This document shows positions 57,481-64,000 of a stretch of 64,000 bases of DNA, one piece after another. How positions within the stretch are numbered: the first letter of the stretch is position 1; each line of letters starts with the position of its first letter. The translations under genes and the position numbers were made by a program. The notes under the pieces were generated by a model, which was not told the origin of the DNA, made no database searches, and saw only the letters and a program-made list of their open reading frames with translations. This stretch comes from Zunongwangia pacifica. Lineage in GTDB: Bacteria > Bacteroidota > Bacteroidia > Flavobacteriales > Flavobacteriaceae. The DNA lies in NCBI RefSeq assembly GCF_023499215.1, contig NZ_JAKHSK010000012.1, positions 1 through 64,000 on the forward strand. Direction: 5' to 3'.

Positions 57481-58816
57481 TATTTAGCAACTGGCCGGTT
57501 AATTGTAATAATTGCAGTTCGGCCAATTTTGCATCGTACTTCGCTAAGTTCAGACTCGTCTTGGCGTCCAGCAAATTAATCTGTGCCTGCCTAAACTCAA
57601 TCGAAGAAATTTGTCCTAAACGATATTGCTCTTCAGATCGGTTAAAATTATCCTCGTTGGTGAGTACATTTTCTTCCTGAACGCGATAGATGTATAGCTT
57701 ATTCTCATAATTGCCTAAGGCATTGGCAATATCTCGCTCTACTTCTAATGCGATCTGTTTTTTCTGAAGTTGTTGATTTTCTTTATTGATTTTCGCATTC
57801 TGAATAGCCACACTGGTTTGCCCGCCGTCAAATAGATCCCAGGATAAATTCACTCCCGCTGAAAGACCATCTGTAGTTGTGGTAGATCCCGGAAAAAAAG
57901 CGGTAGCCGCACTAATATTCCGGTTCCAGCCATAAGACCCTGTAAGCCCAACCGTAGGCAGATATCCCGATTTGCTTACTTTAATATCGTAATCGCTAAT
58001 CATGATATTACTTTGCGCCTGCAACAAACTCACATTATTTTGAGCTGACTGTGCTAAAAAAGATTCGATTTGTAATTGCGGAATAAAATCGACTAAAGTA
58101 TCGACCTGAAATTCTCGATTATTGATATCCCTATTAAGAATCACATTTAAATCCCGTTTGGTATTTTGTAATTGCTGTCGGGTTTCAATAAGATTAATAC
58201 TATCGGTATTCACATCGACTCTTGCATTGAGGACTACCAAATTATTGGATTGTCCATATTCAAATTGATACTGTGCCCTTTTTACTCTCTCCTGTGAAAT
58301 CTGAAGGGTTTCCTCTAAAACCTCCATATTCTGGCTTAACCTCGCTACTTCGTAATACACGCTTAACAGCTGAAGTATTGTATTTTCTATCGTTTCCCGG
58401 GCTTCTAATTGAGAGAGATTATATTGTTCTTTTAAGCTCTTATAATTATAAAGCCTTCCCAATCCATCAAAAAGCGTATAATCTAAATTGATTGAAGCAT
58501 TGTATGATTTCCCTTCAATTCCCTTCTGATCCACAACATCACCATCCTCGGGTTCTGTAAGTCGGTCGTTAAGATTATACGTATAACCGCCATTTCCACG
58601 TAAAGACGGTAAGTAACCCGAATTTAAAATACCCTGATTATTTTCTGCTATTTCGACATTATTATTGGCCATTTTGATACCATAATTACTTTCCAGAGCT
58701 CTGGCGATAACTTCTTCTTTAGTAAGCAGAGAATCTTTTACCGTTTCTTGCGCGTTTACTGAAAAAGAAAGCAACACGAAGAAAAAGATCGTAATATGTA
58801 TCACCTTAGTATTCAT
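57470..58816 (-). CDS. TolC-family outer-membrane efflux protein
   Basis: The start is set at ATG 58816 (448 aa, MNTKVIHITIFFF), which gives a normal signal peptide ending SVNAQ; the frame opens at 58837. Two tandem OEP repeats are seen with GYLPSLRGNGGYTYN (about 67-81) and GYLPTVGLTGSYGWN (about 276-290), plus long helical coiled segments. It forms the outer-membrane duct. It overlaps the RND pump gene by 11 bases. Confidence 0.9.
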   Translation of the reverse strand: MNTKVIHITIFFFVLLSFSVNAQETVKDSLLTKEEVIARALESNYGIKMANNNVEIAENNQGILNSGYLPSLRGNGGYTYNLNDRLTEPEDGDVVDQKGIEGKSYNASINLDYTLFDGLGRLYNYKSLKEQYNLSQLEARETIENTILQLLSVYYEVARLSQNMEVLEETLQISQERVKRAQYQFEYGQSNNLVVLNARVDVNTDSINLIETRQQLQNTKRDLNVILNRDINNREFQVDTLVDFIPQLQIESFLAQSAQNNVSLLQAQSNIMISDYDIKVSKSGYLPTVGLTGSYGWNRNISAATAFFPGSTTTTDGLSAGVNLSWDLFDGGQTSVAIQNAKINKENQQLQKKQIALEVERDIANALGNYENKLYIYRVQEENVLTNEDNFNRSEEQYRLGQISSIEFRQAQINLLDAKTSLNLAKYDAKLAELQLLQLTGQLLNIEF

Positions 58817-61800
58817 CTCTATTTTTTTCAGCTTCATGTAATTCTTTAATTGTTCGCTCTACAGACTCCCTTTCTACCCGCTCTCCAGTAGCAAGCCACT
58901 TACTCCCTACTTTTATGCCATTGGTGATCGATAATAGCAATGGCAGCAAGAAAAGTGTTAATAAAGTAGCAATCGCTATCCCGTAACTAATAGAAATTGC
59001 CATAGGTTTTAAAAATTGCGCCTGTCTGCTCTTTTCTAAAAGCAAGGGTGCCATACCTGCAATAGTCGTTAAAGAAGTTAAGAAAATAGCTCTAAAACGT
59101 GATTTTCCGGCTTCGTAGATTGCCTCTTTAAATTTCAATCCGTCCCGTAAATTCCCATTGTATTTTCCTATAAGGACGAGTCCGTCGTTTACCATAATTC
59201 CCACCAGAGCAATAATTCCCAATGCTGAAAGCATATTGATAGGAAAGTCATGGATCCAATGTCCCCAGGCTACGCCAATTACACTAAAAGGAATCATAAT
59301 CATTAAAAGGAAGGGCTGACTGTAACTTCTGAAAGTAAACGCAATGGTTGCATAAATAAGGAAAAGAATAACCGGCAAAACGGTACTTGCCGAACTTACC
59401 AGTTTTCCTGCTTCACGATTCTGCCCTTCATAAGAAACACTCAAACTAGGATATTTTGCCAATAAATCTGGCATCACATTTTCCTGAATATCTGCTAAAA
59501 TATCGGTAGAACTCCCGTTAGGATCTTCCATATCGGCACTTACCCTAATTTCACGCATTCCATCAAGATGACTTATCGATTCGGTTCCCCGGATAATTTC
59601 ATAATTGGCGATTTCATCAAAAGGCACACGATTACCGCTAGGGGTCATGATACGCATATCGTCTAAATCGTTGATCGAGGATCTATTTTCCAGGTCGTAA
59701 CGTACCCAAACTCTAATTTCGTCCTGCCCACGCTGAAAACGTTGTGCCTGTGTCCCAAAAAATCCATTTCTAACCTGTCGCATCACATCGGCCAGATCTA
59801 AACCTAAAGCATAGGCATTATCTTTTAAATGAATATTAATCTCTTTTATCCCTTTTGGATCACTATCACTAACATCCTTTAATAAAGGATTGTTCTCAAA
59901 AATTGTTTTCAGTTCTTCCTTGGCCGCTTCAAGTTCATCCAGATTATTTCCTAATAAGGAAACAGATACCGGAGAGCCACCAAAGTTCCCTCCCGATCCA
60001 AAGGTTAAGTTTTCTACTCCGTAAACGGGCCCAACTTCATCTCGTATGGCATTGGTGATTTCAGGTGCTCCAAAATCTCGTTCTTCCCCCGGCAACAGGT
60101 TCACCTGTATAGAGGCTTTATTGTTTCCCGGCCCTACTCTTTTAATCGTGTTTTCGATAACCGACAGGTTTCCTGTCTGCCGTTCTGTAAAATCCTTGTT
60201 TACCCGCCAGGCCGCTTCCTCTACCATCGTAATAATCGAGTCGGTTCTTTCGGGATTAACGCCTTCAGGCATTAAAAGATCAATAGAAATCCGGTCACTG
60301 GCGACACTTGGGAATAATGTAATTCTAATAATATTCCCTCCAATCGCTCCAAAAGTCAGAATTAAAACAGCCAGTAAAATCCCGATACTCAGGATTTGTT
60401 GTTTCAGTATAAAATCTAAAGTAGGAGCGTATAATCTATCACGAAGAAAAAGCATAATCCGGTCCCCCACTTTATTGATATCCCTCATTTTTCCAAAGAA
60501 CTTTCCAACCGCTGTTTTTGGCTTTGGCGCATTACGCATTAAGGCTTTAGAATGTGCAATGTGTGCCGGCAAAATGATTAAGGCTTCAATTAAGGAAACC
60601 ACGAGCGTTAACATCACCACAGTAGAGACTTCACCAAAAAATTCACCTATCCGACTATCCAGAAAAAGAAAGCTGGCAAAGGCCAAAATCGTAGTAATGA
60701 TTGCTGAAATAATGGGAGGCACTACTTCCATCGTTCCATCTAAAGCTGCTTTGATGGGATTTTTACCCATCTCGAAATGCTGATAGATATTTTCTGAAAT
60801 CACAATCCCATCATCCACCAGTATTCCAATAACGATGATCATCCCAAAAAGCGAAAGCACATTGATAGTTACGCCAAATTGTTCCGCAAAAATAAACATG
60901 CCTAAAAATGCTACGGGTAACCCAAAAGCTACCCAAAAGGCCAATCGTGTATTTAAAAACAGGGAAAGGAAAAATAGCACCAGTACAATCCCCATGATTC
61001 CGTTTTCTACAAGCAATTGTGTTCTTTCCTGTAATCGAATAGACGAATCGAAAATCACGTCTAACTGCACATTACTGCTTTTACGATTGTAATCTTCAAT
61101 ATATTCGTTTACCTGCTCGGCAGCGGCAAGTAAATCTTCAGAGTTGGTATTACTGATCGTAATATTTACACTCTGATTTCCGTTAAAAAAAGAGGCGTTT
61201 GGTGTTTCTGAAAATTGATCTGAAACCCTGGCAACATCAGATAATCTTATAATTTCTCCACTGGTTGTAGATTTTAAAACCAGATCCTGTAAATCTTCAG
61301 CATAATAAGCTCGATTATTGGCCCTAATTAGATAATCTTCACTACTGGTTTTAATCGTTCCTCCTGTGGTCAATATATTGGCTCCCGAAACGGCCTGAGC
61401 CACCTCTTCGAACGTAAGGTTATAGGCCAAAAGATCGTTTTCCCTAACCGCAATTTCAATCTCTTCTTCAGGGAAACCATCGATTTCGATCTGCGAAATC
61501 CCCTCCATCATTCGCAAATCATTTTCAATTTGCTCGCTAATCCTTTTTAAGGTCACTAACGGAATTTTATCTCCGCTAATCGCAAACCGAATCGTAGGTC
61601 GTATCGATTCTTCTTTAGCAACAATTAAAGGTTCCATTCCTGTGGGAAATGTAGGCACTCGATCTACCGCGTTTTTTACCTCGGTAAGCATCACATCGAT
61701 ATTCTCATCACGCTCAATCTCTACAGTGATTGAGCCTCCACTTTCTCGTGCTACAGAGGTAACCCGTTCTATTCCTTCTAAACCTTTTAAATTATCTTCT

Positions 61801-62003
61801 ATTTTTAGAATGATCCCTTCTTCAATTTCCTCGGGTGCCGATCCCGGATAAGTAACATTAATATTTATCATTCGGCTTTCTTCTAATGGGAAAAAAGAAG
61901 ATTTTAAGGTAAATGCTCCCAGGGCTCCAAACAAAAGGAAAGCTATAATTACGATATTTACCGCAACTTCGTACTTAATAAAGTAACTAATTAGTTTTCT
62001 CAA
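58806..62003 (-). CDS. RND-family efflux pump permease
   Basis: The 1065-residue protein has the full AcrB-like layout: TM1 near residues 12-32, large periplasmic loop, TM2-6 with the proton-relay pair in ILVDDGIVISENIYQHFE (about 392-409), second periplasmic loop, TM7-12 with GIMVNDGLVLIGKYNG (about 965-980). It pumps hydrophobic compounds in a tripartite complex with the adjoining adaptor and TolC-like genes. Substrates cannot be predicted. The adaptor gene ends three bases upstream of its start. Confidence 0.93.
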   Translation of the reverse strand: MRKLISYFIKYEVAVNIVIIAFLLFGALGAFTLKSSFFPLEESRMININVTYPGSAPEEIEEGIILKIEDNLKGLEGIERVTSVARESGGSITVEIERDENIDVMLTEVKNAVDRVPTFPTGMEPLIVAKEESIRPTIRFAISGDKIPLVTLKRISEQIENDLRMMEGISQIEIDGFPEEEIEIAVRENDLLAYNLTFEEVAQAVSGANILTTGGTIKTSSEDYLIRANNRAYYAEDLQDLVLKSTTSGEIIRLSDVARVSDQFSETPNASFFNGNQSVNITISNTNSEDLLAAAEQVNEYIEDYNRKSSNVQLDVIFDSSIRLQERTQLLVENGIMGIVLVLFFLSLFLNTRLAFWVAFGLPVAFLGMFIFAEQFGVTINVLSLFGMIIVIGILVDDGIVISENIYQHFEMGKNPIKAALDGTMEVVPPIISAIITTILAFASFLFLDSRIGEFFGEVSTVVMLTLVVSLIEALIILPAHIAHSKALMRNAPKPKTAVGKFFGKMRDINKVGDRIMLFLRDRLYAPTLDFILKQQILSIGILLAVLILTFGAIGGNIIRITLFPSVASDRISIDLLMPEGVNPERTDSIITMVEEAAWRVNKDFTERQTGNLSVIENTIKRVGPGNNKASIQVNLLPGEERDFGAPEITNAIRDEVGPVYGVENLTFGSGGNFGGSPVSVSLLGNNLDELEAAKEELKTIFENNPLLKDVSDSDPKGIKEINIHLKDNAYALGLDLADVMRQVRNGFFGTQAQRFQRGQDEIRVWVRYDLENRSSINDLDDMRIMTPSGNRVPFDEIANYEIIRGTESISHLDGMREIRVSADMEDPNGSSTDILADIQENVMPDLLAKYPSLSVSYEGQNREAGKLVSSASTVLPVILFLIYATIAFTFRSYSQPFLLMIMIPFSVIGVAWGHWIHDFPINMLSALGIIALVGIMVNDGLVLIGKYNGNLRDGLKFKEAIYEAGKSRFRAIFLTSLTTIAGMAPLLLEKSRQAQFLKPMAISISYGIAIATLLTLFLLPLLLSITNGIKVGSKWLATGERVERESVERTIKELHEAEKNRDEY

Positions 62004-62005
62004 AG

Positions 62006-63142
62006 CTATTCGTTTTTTGCGGTGTCTTGTACTTCTTCAGCATTTACTAATTGCCCGGCATAAGCTCCAGGCACCGATGCAGCAAGTATTCTGGTTCCAT
62101 CTTCCAGACCTTTTACCACAACCGTTTCTGTACTAAAATATACCGGCTCTACGCTTACAAGATCTAACACGCTATCTCTAACCACATAAACTTTAGAGCG
62201 TTCTACAAGTAATTCCCTCGGAATTTCGAGCGCATTGGGTTCTTCCTTTGCATCGAGCATGGCCTCTAAATACATTCCTTCCTGAATATTTTGTCCTTCT
62301 ACGCGAATAAATACCTGAATGGTTTGTGTTTCCAGATTTACCCTACCGTTAATTCGGCTTACTGTACCGGTGTATTTTTGAGTCCTATCAAGGTTTTGGA
62401 GCTTTACTTCTTTCCCTACACTTAGTAAATCACTAAATTTTTTAGCTATAGAAACCTGCAATTCGTACACTGAAGGATCGATAAACTCCCCTAATTTTTG
62501 CCCAGATCTAATTAGTGTTCCTTCTTTAACCAAAGCTTCGGTAAGAATACCATCAAAAGGTGCGATATGAGTATATTTCCTTAACCGCTCTTCCAGGTTT
62601 TTAATATTATAATAGGCGGAAACAATGCCACGCCCACTAATAAAATATTTTTCTTTATCGGTTTCAATTTCCGGAAGTGAAGGAACCGATCTGTTGATAT
62701 CGAAATTGTTTAAATATTCCTGCCATTTTTCAAATACTTCAGGATAATCTAAACGCAAATCGGGCATTATCGCGGTGATACTATTATACAAATCACTTTT
62801 GGCCGATTGCACACTGGCAGCATATTCCGCTGCATCGATATTCAGTAAAACCTGACCTCTTTTATATTTTTGCCCGGGTAGGAAATTATGCGAACTACTT
62901 CTAAAAATGCCCTGAACTTCTGAGTATAATTCAACTTTGCGTAAAGCCGAAACGTTTCCGTTAGCTGGAATGCTGATGGGAACCGTATCGTTTTTTACGG
63001 TTTTTACAAATACATTTTTTACAACTTTCTGTATTTCAGGATCCTTTTTCACATTACTGTCAATGATCCATTTTGCTGCAAATATGGCTCCCACGATAAG
63101 TAAGAGTCCAAGAGCTGAGAGAATTATCTTGCGTATATCCAT
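62006..63142 (-). CDS. RND periplasmic adaptor (MFP/HlyD family)
   Basis: The 378-residue protein has an N-terminal membrane anchor or signal (about 7-27), VPISIPANGNVSALRKVELYSEVQGIF (about 55-81, quoted as pattern) for the first beta-barrel/lipoyl half, a helical hairpin (about 110-185), THIAPFDGILTEALVKEGTLI for the second lipoyl half, and a beta-barrel with VQVFIRVEGQ-like strands. It bridges the RND pump and the TolC-like duct. First gene of the leftward efflux operon. Confidence 0.92.
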   Translation of the reverse strand: MDIRKIILSALGLLLIVGAIFAAKWIIDSNVKKDPEIQKVVKNVFVKTVKNDTVPISIPANGNVSALRKVELYSEVQGIFRSSSHNFLPGQKYKRGQVLLNIDAAEYAASVQSAKSDLYNSITAIMPDLRLDYPEVFEKWQEYLNNFDINRSVPSLPEIETDKEKYFISGRGIVSAYYNIKNLEERLRKYTHIAPFDGILTEALVKEGTLIRSGQKLGEFIDPSVYELQVSIAKKFSDLLSVGKEVKLQNLDRTQKYTGTVSRINGRVNLETQTIQVFIRVEGQNIQEGMYLEAMLDAKEEPNALEIPRELLVERSKVYVVRDSVLDLVSVEPVYFSTETVVVKGLEDGTRILAASVPGAYAGQLVNAEEVQDTAKNE

Positions 63143-63206
63143 AATTATTTACTTGGACTCTTAAAACTCGTTAAAGTTTAATCGAATATTTTAATTTTTT
63201 AAGAAT

Positions 63207-64000
63207 TTAGCTAATATCTTCTATTTCCAACTGCACATCTTCCCATTCCTGCATTAATTTTTTCAGGTGTTTCTTTTTATCATTGTAGCTATCCAGAAAA
63301 TTGGGCTGGGCTATAGTCTTCTCATAATTCGTGGCCAGCTCCTGATCTTTTTTCTTAAGATCTTTTTCGATTTTAGTGATTTTAGACTCTACTTTACTCA
63401 GCTTATTCTGTAGCGATTTTAATTTTTTCTGGTCTTCGTAAGATTGCTTCTCTGAAGTTTCTTTTTTTACCGCAGCTTTCGGAGTTTTATCTCTTTTTTC
63501 TACAGCACGCATGTCTTCCAATTTGCGCTGCTCCAAATAATAGTCGATATCGCCTAAATATTCCTTTATCTTTTTATTTCTGAATTCGTAAACGGTACTT
63601 GTTAACCCTTGAAGGAAATCCCTGTCGTGAGAAACAATAATCAAAGTGCCTTCAAAATTCTTACAGGCTTCTTTTAAGACATTCTTGGATTTTATATCCA
63701 GGTGGTTGGTAGGCTCATCCATCACCAAAACGTTAAAAGGCTGCAAGAGCATTTTACAAAGCGCCAGCCTGTTTCGTTCTCCCCCAGATAATACTTTTAC
63801 CTTTTTATCTACATCGTCACCACGGAATAAAAATGATCCCAACATATCGCGAACTTTAGCGCGATTACTCTCATTCGCAGCGTCGACCATGGTATCGTAA
63901 ATACTTTTTTCTCCTTCTAAATAATCTGCCTGATTTTGTGCAAAATACCCCAGCTGAACATTATGTCCCAATTTTAGGTTTCCGGAGTGAGAAATTTCAT
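63207..64000 (-). CDS. ABC-F family ATPase (C-terminal part, cut by window end)
   Basis: The frame is open to position 64000, with sequence EISHSGNLKLGHNVQLGYFAQNQ at the edge, so the gene continues beyond the window. Visible parts of the second nucleotide-binding domain are the signature KVLSGGERNRLALCKMLL, Walker B VLVMDEPTNHLDIKSK and the switch HDRDFLQGL. A basic linker and C-terminal coiled coil (KSLQNKLSKVESKITKIEKDL) follow, typical of Uup/YheS-like ABC-F proteins acting on ribosomes or DNA. Start and first domain are not seen. Confidence 0.9.
   Translation of the reverse strand, partial: EISHSGNLKLGHNVQLGYFAQNQADYLEGEKSIYDTMVDAANESNRAKVRDMLGSFLFRGDDVDKKVKVLSGGERNRLALCKMLLQPFNVLVMDEPTNHLDIKSKNVLKEACKNFEGTLIIVSHDRDFLQGLTSTVYEFRNKKIKEYLGDIDYYLEQRKLEDMRAVEKRDKTPKAAVKKETSEKQSYEDQKKLKSLQNKLSKVESKITKIEKDLKKKDQELATNYEKTIAQPNFLDSYNDKKKHLKKLMQEWEDVQLEIEDIS

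Overview
The window is from a flavobacterium (Bacteroidota, most likely Flavobacteriaceae). Supporting signs are the low GC, Bacteroidota-type conjugation genes (DUF4134/DUF4133/TraG/TraI/TraJ/TraK/TraM/TraN, BfmA-type MobA, DUF5712 relaxase, RteC), lipoproteins with a C-S-S-D-D-D export signal, a TTTG-N19-TAnnTTTG promoter, and tRNA genes without encoded CCA. No genus can be fixed from the sequence alone.

Layout. (1) 1-1087: chromosomal left flank with decayed genes (a two-TM protein pseudogene and an HD-phosphohydrolase remnant) and the old terminator of the initiator tRNA. (2) 1132-19994: integrative element 1, with no conjugation genes. It carries a tyrosine integrase, RadC, XRE regulators, DUF3127, DUF3871, a Sak4-like ATPase and a large helicase. 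Its cargo is a defence-like cluster (5476-13694): XRE regulator, MmeI-like DNA methylase, DEAD/DEAH helicase, GIY-YIG protein, an unknown protein, a putative ADP-ribosyltransferase and a LEM-3-type GIY-YIG protein. (3) 20039-56861: element 2, an integrative and conjugative element (ICE). It carries its own integrase, a SigZ/thioredoxin/ArsP-like permease/MerTP-like/ArsO cluster, RteC and excision/replication genes, an arsR-DUF6428-phosphoesterase-gcvH-acr3 operon, a tra operon, an MTase-unknown-AAA-PIN operon, mobCBA with a likely oriT, radC and ssb. Near the right end lie AbiE-type toxin/antitoxin genes, an XRE-ImmA/IrrE protein with a PIN-like partner, and a Pycsar operon extended by an E2-like protein with a SEC-C tail. 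(4) 56862-64000: intact initiator tRNA-fMet, then chromosomal genes for a CPXCG protein, a TolC/RND/adaptor efflux operon and a truncated ABC-F protein.

The frame of the window is a tandem insertion. A 44-base stretch, running from the anticodon loop to just past the 3' end of the initiator tRNA, occurs three times (1088-1131, 19995-20038, 56862-56905). Each copy has its own hairpin terminator immediately beyond it. Two unrelated elements with different integrases have therefore stacked at one tRNA gene, and the only complete tRNA is at the right end.

The most interesting content is defence-related. (a) The Pycsar cyclase and PycTM effector overlap a gene for an E2 ubiquitin-conjugating-like protein with a C-terminal SEC-C-like cysteine cluster. 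(b) A tight four-gene methylase/unknown/AAA ATPase/PIN nuclease operon lies between the tra and mob modules. (c) The element 1 methylase-helicase-nuclease cluster has a putative ADP-ribosyltransferase attached. A lipoyl-carrier (GcvH-like) gene inside an arsenic-resistance operon is a further oddity.
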